Below are positions 24,338 through 32,332 of a stretch of 36,387 nt of DNA, one piece after another; position 1 is the first letter of the stretch; every line of letters starts with the position of its first letter. Origin of the DNA: Planctomycetota bacterium (lineage in GTDB: Bacteria; Planctomycetota; Phycisphaerae; UBA1845); NCBI GenBank assembly GCA_030616775.1, contig JAUWWQ010000044.1, positions 1 through 36,387 on the forward strand, read 5' to 3'. The position numbers were made by a program, and so were the translations under genes. The notes beneath the pieces are model-generated. The model saw nothing but the letters and a program-made list of their open reading frames with translations. It did not search any database and was not told the DNA's origin.

Positions 24338-27031
24338 ATGAGATCAAATTGCACACGAAAGAGTCTGTTGTGGGTACCGGCCATGGTTGCTGTGCTGACC
24401 ATTGGCACGGGTCTCGTTTGGTCTGCGAGTGGCGCGGACGGGACCGAGCGAGAAGTTGTTCAAACCGTACCGATCGAATTGGAACGCGGTGTAGCTGACT
24501 TAACAAGCCGGCCAGGTGTGCCGGCTGACGAGATCAACGACGTACAAGTCAAACCGGGAAGTGTGCTCGTGCACCTGCAACCCGCCGTGAATCGTGCCTC
24601 TCTCCGTACGTTCGCGGCTGCTAGGGGAGCAAAGATCCACCACGAGTACAAGATACTTCCCAATGTCATCAACATGCGCAACCTCTCCGAACAGGCCATC
24701 GAAGCCCTGAAGCGACGTCCCGACGTTGTTCGTGTCGAGGAGGATCGCATCGTGCATGCGCACCTGACGGTGAGCACTCCGCTTATCCGTGCCTTGCAGA
24801 GCCAGATCACTGGGGCGGGACTCTCAGCGGACGGCTCCGGCGTCCGTGTCTGCGTGATTGACACCGGGATCGACTCGGACCACATCATGTACTCCGATCG
24901 GATTGATACCGACGCCGGGTGGGACTTCGTCAACAACGACAAAAACCCCGAGGACGACCACGGCCACGGGACGAACGTGGCCGGGATCGTCTTGGGTGGA
25001 ACCGGTCTGTCAATGACCCGGTGCGGTGTTTCGACGACCCTCCAGGGTGTCGCACCTGAGGCCACGTTGATCGGTATTAAGGTTCTCGACTCGGGCGGCG
25101 GCGGGACTTTCTCCGATGTCATTGCCGGTATCGACCACTGCGCCGATCAAAGCCCCTCAGGTGGGCGCGGAGACGTGGCGAACCTTAGCCTCGGGGGCGG
25201 CCAATACTCGGGGAACTGCGATTCCGACAGCGCGGCCGCCGCGGCCAACAACGCCGTGGACGCCGGCGTGGTCGTCGTGGCATCGTCGGGCAACAACGGG
25301 TATTCCAACGCTATGGGCACACCAGCCTGCGGCTCAAAGGTCATCGCGGTAGGAGCTGTCTACGACGACGACTACCCCAACTGTGAGTGGCCCAGTCAGA
25401 GCAGCTTCACCTGGTGTCTTGATGCCTACTGTTTCACCACCTGTACGGACAACACGCCGCCGCAAGATTCGCTGATCTGCTTCAGCAACCAGAGCGACAC
25501 CATCGACGTAGCAGCACCCGGATGCATCACCACGTCCGCGGACAACGCTGCCGGCGGCACGACCGTTTCCGGGATGTGCGGCACCAGTCAGGCTTCTCCG
25601 CATGTCGCCGGTCTCGCCGCCCTGATCCTCAGCGCAGATGGGTCCCTGACCCCGGCTGAAGTGCGCCAGATCATCCGTGACGGCGCGATCGACATGGGAT
25701 CGGCGGGATTCGACCGCGGATACGGTTATGGTCGTATCGATGCGATCAACTCGCTGGAGCTTCTCGAGCCGCAGCCGGAGTGCGACTACGACTGGGAGTG
25801 CGACGACGATAACGTGTGCACCGATGATGCATGTGTCGGCGGATACTGCGAGTACACGAACAACACGGAGCCGTGCGACGATGCCTTGTTCTGCAACGGT
25901 GCGGACACCTGTTCCGGCGGGAGCTGCTCGGTGCATGCTGGCGACCCATGTGCCGGCGGGCCGGAGTGCGCTGATAGCTGCAACGAGACCGCCGACAACT
26001 GCTATGATCCGGCGGGCACGGCATGCACGGACGACGGCAATGTGTGCACGGACAACGAGTGTGACGGCGCCGGTAGCTGCGTGGCCTACGACAACACGGA
26101 CCCATGTGACGACGGCTTGTTCTGCAATGGTGCGGATACCTGTTCCGGTGGTAGCTGCTCGGTGCACGCCGGCGATCCGTGTGTCGGCGGGCCGGAGTGC
26201 GCCGACAACTGCAACGAGACCGCCGACAACTGCTTTGATCCGGCGGGCACGCCATGCACGGACGACGGCAACGTGTGCACGGACGACGAGTGTGACGGCG
26301 CCGGCACCTGTGGCGTCCCCAACACGGCCCCCTGCGATGACGGACTGTTCTGCAATGGTGCCGACACATGTTCCGGTGGTAGCTGCTTGGTGCATGCGGG
26401 CGATCCCTGCGAGCCGGATGAGACGTGCGACGAGGTGAACGACGTTTGTATCCCGATGGTATGCGACAACGACGGCACGTGCGAGCAAGGCGAGGACTGC
26501 AACAATTGCCCCAACGACTGTATCAGCGGCACCGGCGGCGCGGTCTGCGGCAACGGCCTCTGCGAGGCCGGTGACGGCGAGGACTGTAACAACTGCCCGG
26601 AGGACTGCAGCGGACTCCAAACCGGCAAGCCTGACTATCGCTTCTGTTGCGGTGCGACCGAGGGTTGCGGCGACCCCCGGTGCAACGAAAGCGGGTGGGC
26701 GTGCACGACCACACCTCAGGGCGTAGCTTATTGCTGTGGCGACGAAGTCTGCGAGGGTGCGGAAGATTACACGAACTGCTATGATTGTCCGGAGCCCTAC
26801 TGCGGTGATGGGAGCTGTGATCCGGGCGAGGATCAGTGCAACTGCTCCGCGGACTGCGGCACGCCACCACTAACCGAGACCAATTGCACAGACGGCATTG
26901 ACAACGACTGCGACGGTCTGACAGACATGGAAGATCCGGATTGTGAGTGCACGCCGTCGGGTGAGCCCTGCACGACGCACGAGGAGTGCTGCAGCGGCTC
27001 CTGCCATCCGGTTAAGGACTACTGTAAGTAA
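24338..27031 (+). CDS. secreted S8 (subtilisin-like) serine peptidase with cysteine-rich C-terminal repeats
   Basis: This 897-residue exported protease starts at the ATG at 24338, with GGAGG 9 bases upstream, and a signal peptide of about 33 residues follows. Residues about 70-142 look like an inhibitor I9-type propeptide. The catalytic domain (about 145-475) has the triad Asp175 (VIDTGID), His210 (HGHGT) and Ser417 (GTSQASPH), with oxyanion Asn319. From residue 480 the protein is extremely cysteine-rich: two and a half copies of a 76-77-residue repeat (CNGADTCSGGSC, ADNCNETADNC), two CxxGEDCNNCP units, an NCTDGIDNDCDGLTD motif of the MopE-like type, and a final Cys pattern like an inhibitor cystine knot. 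The tail probably attaches or stabilises the protease outside the cell. It is a single-gene unit. Confidence 0.95.
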   Translation: MRSNCTRKSLLWVPAMVAVLTIGTGLVWSASGADGTEREVVQTVPIELERGVADLTSRPGVPADEINDVQVKPGSVLVHLQPAVNRASLRTFAAARGAKIHHEYKILPNVINMRNLSEQAIEALKRRPDVVRVEEDRIVHAHLTVSTPLIRALQSQITGAGLSADGSGVRVCVIDTGIDSDHIMYSDRIDTDAGWDFVNNDKNPEDDHGHGTNVAGIVLGGTGLSMTRCGVSTTLQGVAPEATLIGIKVLDSGGGGTFSDVIAGIDHCADQSPSGGRGDVANLSLGGGQYSGNCDSDSAAAAANNAVDAGVVVVASSGNNGYSNAMGTPACGSKVIAVGAVYDDDYPNCEWPSQSSFTWCLDAYCFTTCTDNTPPQDSLICFSNQSDTIDVAAPGCITTSADNAAGGTTVSGMCGTSQASPHVAGLAALILSADGSLTPAEVRQIIRDGAIDMGSAGFDRGYGYGRIDAINSLELLEPQPECDYDWECDDDNVCTDDACVGGYCEYTNNTEPCDDALFCNGADTCSGGSCSVHAGDPCAGGPECADSCNETADNCYDPAGTACTDDGNVCTDNECDGAGSCVAYDNTDPCDDGLFCNGADTCSGGSCSVHAGDPCVGGPECADNCNETADNCFDPAGTPCTDDGNVCTDDECDGAGTCGVPNTAPCDDGLFCNGADTCSGGSCLVHAGDPCEPDETCDEVNDVCIPMVCDNDGTCEQGEDCNNCPNDCISGTGGAVCGNGLCEAGDGEDCNNCPEDCSGLQTGKPDYRFCCGATEGCGDPRCNESGWACTTTPQGVAYCCGDEVCEGAEDYTNCYDCPEPYCGDGSCDPGEDQCNCSADCGTPPLTETNCTDGIDNDCDGLTDMEDPDCECTPSGEPCTTHEECCSGSCHPVKDYCK
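25874..26400 (+). repeat. intragenic direct repeats in subtilase tail
   Basis: A unit of 231 and then 228 bases starts at 25874, 26105 and 26333 (third copy partial), each beginning with a TGYGAYGA-type sequence encoding CDD. The first two copies are nearly identical over long stretches, which points to recent internal duplication. Confidence 0.8.
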
Positions 27032-27048
27032 GGCCACATACAAAACGT

Positions 27049-27112
27049 GTGGCACTAATGTGCCACTGCGTGCGTAAGCACAGGGCGGAGCGGACCCGAT
27101 CTACTCCGCCCT
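27049..27112 (+). terminator. tandem hairpins after the subtilase gene
   Basis: The first hairpin is GTGGCAC-TAAT-GTGCCAC (27049-27066), 18 bases after the stop. The second has a 9-base GC-rich stem, AGGGCGGAG (27082-27090) with CTCCGCCCT (27104-27112), followed by TTGTCT. Together they probably terminate the protease transcript, although the T-run is weak. Confidence 0.55.
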
Positions 27113-27353
27113 TTGTCTGCGCGCATCCACCTTTGCTGGGTGGTCTGGGGCGTACGTGCTCCCTTGGCCTACGGTGAACGGACGCGACCACGGGCTGCCC
27201 TGATTGGCTTGGCACCGACCTGGGTGAGGTCGGGCACGGCTAGGATGGCAACGGCAGGGCAACTGCCCCGCCCGCTTCTTGCGTGCCGTGGGATGGCGTG
27301 CGGACACGGAAGTTGAAGTCATCCGGGCCTTGATGGCAGATACAGCAGGACGC
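27113..27353. other. intergenic region between convergent genes
   Basis: The 241 bases between the terminator hairpins and the stop of the leftward membrane protein hold no supported gene. Confidence 0.4.
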
Positions 27354-28172
27354 TTACTGAGCCGTGTCTTGTATGATGGGTGTTCCGCATTCCGGGCAGG
27401 CGGTGGACTCCAGGCGGTAGAGCGGGTAGCCGCAGGTCTGGCAGTGTTCCTCCTCGATCTCTATCAAGAATATCAGGCCACATTGGGCGCACTTCGATCG
27501 GCCTACCGGTAGATCCTGAGTCTTGTTGCAGCGTGGACAGGTGATCGAAAGAAGCAGCTCGACTGTCCGGATTGCCTCGCGAACCCGGATAGCCGAGACG
27601 CGATGCAAGACAGGGACGGCTATCGTACCACAGACAACTGCGATGCCCACAACACCCATTGCGCGGAACCACTCGTCGTCGTCGATCTCGGTGATGATCG
27701 TGCAGGCAATCATGGCGGCCAACGCTGCAATCACAAAAGCGGTGCAGCGGCGCATCCACGCGTACTCGCGCCGCAAACGAGCAAGCGATAGAAGCCCGAC
27801 GTGCGGCAGGGCGACCCCAACAACGCACGCAACACCCATTGTCTTGAGGAACATCTCCGTTATGCGTGACCGCCACGGGAGATCGGCCCAGATGGCTACT
27901 AGGACAAAGACCAACGCCACGGCAACGGCCGCCAGCCCAACCGGCCCGATCGGATGCCAGCGGCGACGCTCCCAAGGGATGGCGCTGGCCAAGCCCAGGA
28001 TCGATGCCGCACCGACGACAGCCGTGGTGCCCAGAACCCGAGCCTCGAACTCCCCAAACTGCCCGATCACCAAGCAGTAAACCCCTACAAGACCACAGCA
28101 GACAATCGAACCGATGAAGCCAAGAAGCAGGCTACGCTGCGTTTGGGATTGCATGGCCATAATCGGCGTCAT
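27354..28172 (-). CDS. multi-pass membrane protein with C-terminal zinc ribbons
   Basis: This 272-residue protein has about six hydrophobic helices over residues 12-185 (for example LLLGFIGSIVCCGLVGVYCLVI, VGLAAVAVALVFVLVAIWA, AFVIAALAAMIACTII, VVGIAVVCGTIAVPVL). The C-terminal 70 residues hold two zinc-ribbon-like modules: CPRCNKTQDLPVGRSKCAQC, and CQTCGYPLYRLESTACPEC. Similar membrane proteins with terminal zinc ribbons are common in planctomycetes and have no known role. The start at 28172 lacks a ribosome binding site; ATG codons at 28160 and 28154 are alternatives. It is a single gene, convergent with the subtilase. Confidence 0.75.
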   Translation of the reverse strand: MTPIMAMQSQTQRSLLLGFIGSIVCCGLVGVYCLVIGQFGEFEARVLGTTAVVGAASILGLASAIPWERRRWHPIGPVGLAAVAVALVFVLVAIWADLPWRSRITEMFLKTMGVACVVGVALPHVGLLSLARLRREYAWMRRCTAFVIAALAAMIACTIITEIDDDEWFRAMGVVGIAVVCGTIAVPVLHRVSAIRVREAIRTVELLLSITCPRCNKTQDLPVGRSKCAQCGLIFLIEIEEEHCQTCGYPLYRLESTACPECGTPIIQDTAQ

Positions 28173-28234
28173 GGTACGCCGGGAGCACCGAGCCCGCCAC
28201 CCGCCGATTCGACAGGGTGAGGCAGATTACGCTG

Positions 28235-28526
28235 CTAGTACCGTGTTTCGCAAGTCTCGCGACTATCTGAGCCGCATGCTTCAGCTTGCGCGGACGTCCG
28301 CGCGGGCTTCAAGCCCGCGGATCAGGGTAGGAGCATCGTCGTACTACTCATGAAACGCCGTACTAGCTGTGCGTCGAAAGGTCGTATACCCTTACGTCAG
28401 AGCTTGTGTCAGCGTGTGGAAAGCGATGTCGCTGGACCGAGAATCCCTTCTCGGTCCTCTGGCAGGTGCCGAGAAAGGATTCTCGGCACAGCGTATAGTC
28501 GTACTAGTTGTGAAACACGGTACTAG
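28235..28526. repeat. composite inverted-repeat island upstream of kynU
   Basis: The island is bounded by perfect 15-base inverted repeats, CTAGTACCGTGTTTC (28235-28249) and GAAACACGGTACTAG (28512-28526), with a degenerate third copy near 28354-28368. Inside lie a 16-base palindrome GCGCGGACGTCCGCGC (28288-28303), a hairpin CGCGGGC-TTCAA-GCCCGCG (28301-28319) and the two-hairpin repeat copy B. A 28-base direct repeat (28399-28426 and 28525-28552, 26 of 28 identical) spans its right half. No gene is inside. Confidence 0.75.
28429..28488. repeat. dispersed two-hairpin repeat, copy B (complete)
   Basis: Hairpin 1 is GGACCGAGAA-TCCC-TTCTCGGTCC (28434-28457) and hairpin 2 is TGCCGAGAA-AGGA-TTCTCGGCA (28467-28488). 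Positions 28429-28476 match the reverse complement of copy A (14926-14973) at 47 of 48 bases. Paired hairpins of this kind are typical of REP/BIME elements. Confidence 0.8.
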
Positions 28527-28567
28527 AGCTTGGGTCAGCCTGTGGAAAGCGACGGAACAACGTAGCA

Positions 28568-29851
28568 TTGTCATACGATTTTCGTCCAGATGAGGCCTAC
28601 GCCTGGCAGCTCGATGCCGACGACCCGCTTGCCGGTTATCGTGAGCAGTTTCACATTCCCCAACGGCCGGACGGATCCGAGATCGTCTATTTCCTTGGCA
28701 ACTCGTTGGGTTTGCAGCCCAAGCGTGTACGCGCGCTTATGGATCAGGAGTTGAGCGACTGGGCCGGGCTCGGCGTCGACGCGTACTTTGAAGGCACCCG
28801 GCCGTGGTATTCATATCAGGAGAGGTTCCGGGAGATTGGGGCGCGGCTTGTCGGCGCGAAGCCCAACGAAGTCGTGACGATGAACAGTCTGACGGTCAAT
28901 CTGCACCTGATGATGGTGACGTTCTACCGCCCCACGAAGGCGCGACACAAGATCCTGATGGAGGACGCCGCGTTCCCGTCGGATACCTATGCGGTCAAGA
29001 CACAACTCGGCTATCACGGTTATGACCCGGCCGAGGCGTTGTTGATCGTGAAACCCCGACCCGGCGAGCACATCATCCGAACCGAAGACATCGAACAGCA
29101 GATCACGCACAACGGCGAGCAGATCGCGCTGGTGCTGTTGGGCGGGGTCAATTTCTTGACCGGTCAGGTGTTTGACATGCCGCGGATCGCCGTGGCGGCC
29201 AGGCGGCAGGGTTGCGTGGTCGGCTATGATCTCGCCCACGCGGCCGGCAACGTGCCGCTGCAACTGCACGACTGGAAGGTCGACTTCGCCGTATGGTGCA
29301 ACTACAAGTATCTCAACAGCGGGCCCGGCGCGCTGGCAGGCTGCTTCATCCACGAAATGCATGGGCACAACCTCGACTTGCCGCGGTTCGGCGGCTGGTG
29401 GGGTAATGACCCCGACACGCGGTTCATGATGCACCTGCAACCCCAGTTCATTCCCCAGGGCGGTGCGGACGGATGGCAGATCAGCAGTCCGCCGATCCTG
29501 GCGATGGCCCCGATAGCCGCCTCATATGAGCTGTTTGACGAGGTCGGGATGCCCGCGCTGCGGCGCAAGTCCGAGCTGTTGACCGGCTATATGCAATACC
29601 TGATCGACCGGATTCCGTCCCGGCGATTTGAAGTGATTACTCCGCGCGAACCGGCCTGGCGCGGATGTCAAATATCATTGCTGGTGCACGATCGACCCGA
29701 GGAATTGCTCGCGGCGCTAAAGGCCGATGGCGTGGTCTGTGATTTTCGGCAACCGAACGTGATTCGCGCAGCTCCGGTCCCGTTCTATAACACGTTCCAC
29801 GATGTCTGGATCTTCACGCAGGTGCTCGCCCGACACCAGCGGACCCGGTGA
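28568..29851 (+). CDS. kynU: kynureninase
   Basis: Kynureninase hydrolyses kynurenine (or 3-hydroxykynurenine) to anthranilate (or 3-hydroxyanthranilate) and alanine using PLP, in tryptophan catabolism or de novo NAD synthesis. The 427-residue length is normal. Signature segments are YFLGNSLGLQP, DAAFPSD, YDLAHAAGN (PLP-binding Asp), the PLP lysine Lys247 in NYKYLNSGPG, GWWGND and the C-terminal RAAPVPFYNTF. The start appears to be a TTG at 28568 without a clear ribosome binding site; the conserved N terminus begins within the first 30 residues. The repeat island ends about 40 bases upstream, so the promoter must lie in or next to it. No other kynurenine-pathway gene is adjacent. Confidence 0.95.
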   Translation: MSYDFRPDEAYAWQLDADDPLAGYREQFHIPQRPDGSEIVYFLGNSLGLQPKRVRALMDQELSDWAGLGVDAYFEGTRPWYSYQERFREIGARLVGAKPNEVVTMNSLTVNLHLMMVTFYRPTKARHKILMEDAAFPSDTYAVKTQLGYHGYDPAEALLIVKPRPGEHIIRTEDIEQQITHNGEQIALVLLGGVNFLTGQVFDMPRIAVAARRQGCVVGYDLAHAAGNVPLQLHDWKVDFAVWCNYKYLNSGPGALAGCFIHEMHGHNLDLPRFGGWWGNDPDTRFMMHLQPQFIPQGGADGWQISSPPILAMAPIAASYELFDEVGMPALRRKSELLTGYMQYLIDRIPSRRFEVITPREPAWRGCQISLLVHDRPEELLAALKADGVVCDFRQPNVIRAAPVPFYNTFHDVWIFTQVLARHQRTR

Positions 29852-29950
29852 TTACCAACACGCATCAAGAGTCTGCCATAGGGTTCGGCCATATGATCGT
29901 GGAGATCGCCGCCGATTGAATGATCACCGTGCAATGTGTTAGTGGTCGCG

Positions 29951-30181
29951 CTAGACCATGATCTCGAAAACGAGCCACAGGCCGAAACCCACTGCGTACA
30001 TGCCGGCCACAATCGTAACCCACAGAACCAGGGCGGCCACAGGTACGTCGCGCAGGTTGCGGCATCGCGTCGTCTTATAAACGATCGCGATACTCAAACA
30101 GAGCGGAAGCATCAGCAGAAAACTCTGGATGCCTGTCAGCTCGATCGGCGTGGTGAACAGCCCGGCCAGCGCACTTATCAT
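29951..30181 (-). CDS. small membrane protein, third gene of FmdB operon
   Basis: This 76-residue protein has two membrane helices (about residues 19-35, FLLMLPLCLSIAIVY, and 49-75, AALVLWVTIVAGMYAVGFGLWLVF) joined by a short basic loop with RCRNLRDVP. The ATG at 30181 overlaps the previous stop codon by 4 bases, which shows translational coupling and fixes the start; a longer upstream frame is a shadow. The family is not recognised. Confidence 0.7.
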   Translation of the reverse strand: MISALAGLFTTPIELTGIQSFLLMLPLCLSIAIVYKTTRCRNLRDVPVAALVLWVTIVAGMYAVGFGLWLVFEIMV

Positions 30182-30633
30182 GGAACACCTCCGGGGTGTT
30201 CTCGCTCCTCTCGCCTCTTGGCAGACGACGGTTCTGCCCGGGCGAAGGCGTCGAATATGACCAACAGGTTCAGCAGGCCGGCAACGCCCGTATAGTGGAC
30301 CCCGACATCCACGGACGCCCAATGGGCTGTGGCTGCCGGCTTACGTCCCTCTGACTCGCCGGCAGCGATGCTGCGATGCAGAGCATAGCCCGTTAACGTG
30401 TTGCCCGCAGTGCAGACCTGGGCAATGAACCAGAGCTTTCGATTGTGGGGGTCAACCGTTGCCCGCACCCCGCCGAGGGCCACGCCTGTCCAGAAGGTCG
30501 CGGTAATGGTTATAAGGCAAACGATGCCCCGGCCGCGATCACCCAGATATAGGTGCCCCAGGCCGGGAACAAGCCATGCCAGCAGTCCGGTCACGGGCAT
30601 CCGTACTGCGGAAGTCAGTCTCTGGTTGGCCAA
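30178..30633 (-). CDS. DUF6677-like small membrane protein
   Basis: The protein of about 151 residues has hydrophobic segments and the motif LLAWLVPGLGHLYLGDRGRG near its N terminus. That motif resembles small planctomycete membrane proteins (DUF6677-like), but this is recalled, not searched. I chose a TTG start at 30633 because GGGAG precedes it by about 7 bases; an ATG at 30600 (MPVTGLLAW) is the alternative. It follows the FmdB gene by 25 bases and overlaps the next gene by 4, so the three form one leftward operon. The C terminus is charged and repetitive in E and R. Confidence 0.68.
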   Translation of the reverse strand: MANQRLTSAVRMPVTGLLAWLVPGLGHLYLGDRGRGIVCLITITATFWTGVALGGVRATVDPHNRKLWFIAQVCTAGNTLTGYALHRSIAAGESEGRKPAATAHWASVDVGVHYTGVAGLLNLLVIFDAFARAEPSSAKRREEREHPGGVP

Positions 30634-30658
30634 TTCGGTGCTCCCTCTCTGAGTCAGA

Positions 30659-30889
30659 TTACAACAACGGACATGGGCCGTTGGGGTCACTACACGTCGA
30701 GCACGGGCCGCCAGGGGAAAGGTTGGCAGGCCTCGACTCACCCTGTCCTGCTGTGAATACGCTCAACTCCCGGGCCACTTCGCTGCTTTCGCAAGCCGGA
30801 CACTTCATGGCATCCCGGTCCGATGGGGAGCGCGCCAACTCTTCAAACTCATGGTTACACGATTCACAGACGTATTCGTAGATTGGCAT
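30659..30889 (-). CDS. FmdB-family zinc ribbon protein
   Basis: This 76-residue protein starts MPIYEYVCESCNHEFEEL, the characteristic N terminus of the FmdB/CxxC_CXXC_SSSS regulatory zinc ribbon family, and has the second CxxC at CPAC (residues 30-33). A second cysteine cluster (CSTCSDPNGPC) ends the protein. Members are putative regulators; the name comes from the formamidase operon. The ATG at 30889 fixes the family start, although an open frame continues upstream to 31288. It is the first gene of the leftward three-gene operon. Confidence 0.9.
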   Translation of the reverse strand: MPIYEYVCESCNHEFEELARSPSDRDAMKCPACESSEVARELSVFTAGQGESRPANLSPGGPCSTCSDPNGPCPLL

Positions 30890-31399
30890 CGATCCACATC
30901 CCTGGTCGGTTATGTCCCGCGCCTTTCGCGGAGTATAGGCTCGGGTGAAGATGCTTTCAACAGGGCGAGGCAAACGGCCTGCACCACACCCGGGTCGCTG
31001 GACCGGTCGGCTTGCGAATCCTGGACCGGTGTTTTCGGATCGTTTGACGCTCCTCTTGTTTGGGAAAACACGTGACCACCCACCTGCCCATCGCACGCCC
31101 GCGCAACCAAGACCACCCAGCCAACGCCAAGAAGCTATCCGCCATCCGCTGCGCCAGTCCAACGTGTCGAGCTCAATCGCGCTATCTTGGACCCAAGCGA
31201 GGAAGTCCTTGCCGGATACGTGGCCGTCACTTGGACCGGCATGCACTGTGGCCAAGCGCACATGCGGCGTTACTACTCCCAGAGCCAAACAACGGCATCA
31301 GGTTTCTTCGCCGACGTCCGACCATGGTGTCCTCCTACCGCTCATAATCCTGCTCCGGAGCGGCTACACGCGTGCTCGCGCCGCGGATGATGGGCTATG
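30890..31399. other. region without an intact gene, possibly decayed coding sequence
   Basis: These 510 bases lie between the FmdB start and the protease stop. On the minus strand a strong AGGAGG precedes an ATG near 31350, but that frame stops after about 32 codons. Two other minus-strand frames carry protein-like composition in turn (about 31288-31140 and 31125-30910). This could be a frameshifted pseudogene, but no family can be named with confidence. The FmdB promoter must also lie here. Confidence 0.3.
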
Positions 31400-32332
31400 T
31401 TATCCTCCGCCACTCCTGCCTCGCCGGAATCTTGCGCGGTGGTTCTTCTGATCCACGGTGACAGCGAAGTCCTTGAGCAACCGGGAGCCGATGTTGCCGG
31501 CATCATAATCCAACATCGGTCCGAGATCGGCGAAATCGATCCGGGGCTTGGCCCATTCGTGCTTGCCGAGCTTGAGTACTCCGTCAAGCACGGCCGATCG
31601 GACTTCCGCTTCGCCCTGAGGCGTTCGAGCCATGCCCACGACATGTGGCTTACCCTTCAGGGGAAGCTTCTTCTGAAGTTTGTTTAGCAGGGTGACAAGG
31701 GCCGGAGAGCCGGTGTCCAGGTGGGCCTTGACGGGAACTCCCGCAACCGACAGCGTCATCGTCACACCGTAGTCGTGCACATTGTCTGCCGAGTACTCGA
31801 TCGTCTCGCCGTCCGGCCGCGGTAGTTCGCCGGACTCGAAACTCACGCGGCGCTCAGGGAAGTCTAGGGTGAGCAAACAACCCTTGAACAACGGCAATCC
31901 CAGAATGCCGCGGATTCCTTCGCCGGTCATGGAAACACATCCACCACTGGTCGAACGAATCCCTTGGATCGACGAGAATTCGGCGTCGCCGATTGTAAGG
32001 GTGCCAACGTCGACGATATCCAGGTCTTCCGCTTCGCCCCGTGGCCATGTCGTGCCCGTGGCGGGAAGCTTGAGTTTGTCTACAAGTGCGTCATCCAGAA
32101 CGGCTGGAAAGCTGGTCCCTGTGTCGATAAGCAGCTTGAACGGCCCCTTACCGTTGATCCGGGCCTCCACGACCGGACGGCCTCCCCAACTGTCCATCGG
32201 CACAGACACCGTTGTCGTGTGGAGCGTTGTTCGTATAGGGGCGCCCATGTAGCCGGGCTCGGTTTCTGCACGGACTGCCGTATTCGAGATCGTCAGAAGG
32301 GGCAATAGAAGCGTTACGGTTCTAATAGGCAT
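31400..32332 (-). CDS. secreted two-lobed aspartic protease (retropepsin-like repeats)
   Basis: This 310-residue protein has a signal peptide (VTLLLPLLTISNTAVRA, cleavage near residue 22). Two homologous clan AA lobes follow. Lobe one has the catalytic LLIDTGTS (Asp70) and a flap-side GILGLPLFKGCLLTLDF. Lobe two has AHLDTGSP (Asp206) and NIGSRLLKDFAVTVD. Each lobe thus has its DTG and its hydrophobic-glycine motif, so one chain could form an active site that retropepsins build from two chains. The ATG at 32332 has GAGGAG 7 bases upstream; an open frame extending to 32512 lacks such support. It is a single gene, and the substrate is unknown. Confidence 0.82.
   Translation of the reverse strand: MPIRTVTLLLPLLTISNTAVRAETEPGYMGAPIRTTLHTTTVSVPMDSWGGRPVVEARINGKGPFKLLIDTGTSFPAVLDDALVDKLKLPATGTTWPRGEAEDLDIVDVGTLTIGDAEFSSIQGIRSTSGGCVSMTGEGIRGILGLPLFKGCLLTLDFPERRVSFESGELPRPDGETIEYSADNVHDYGVTMTLSVAGVPVKAHLDTGSPALVTLLNKLQKKLPLKGKPHVVGMARTPQGEAEVRSAVLDGVLKLGKHEWAKPRIDFADLGPMLDYDAGNIGSRLLKDFAVTVDQKNHRARFRRGRSGGG

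Noticed and set aside
25334-26620. 428-codon antisense frame opposite the subtilase tail
   Set aside because: It is a shadow created by the repeated cysteine codons and GC-rich third positions of the real gene. Its sequence is low-complexity Ala/Val/Arg.
30910-31350. Weak resemblance to PdxA (a VTPHVRLATV-like segment followed by GQVGGHVFSQ)
   Set aside because: The similarity is short, in different frames, and lacks the metal-binding histidines.
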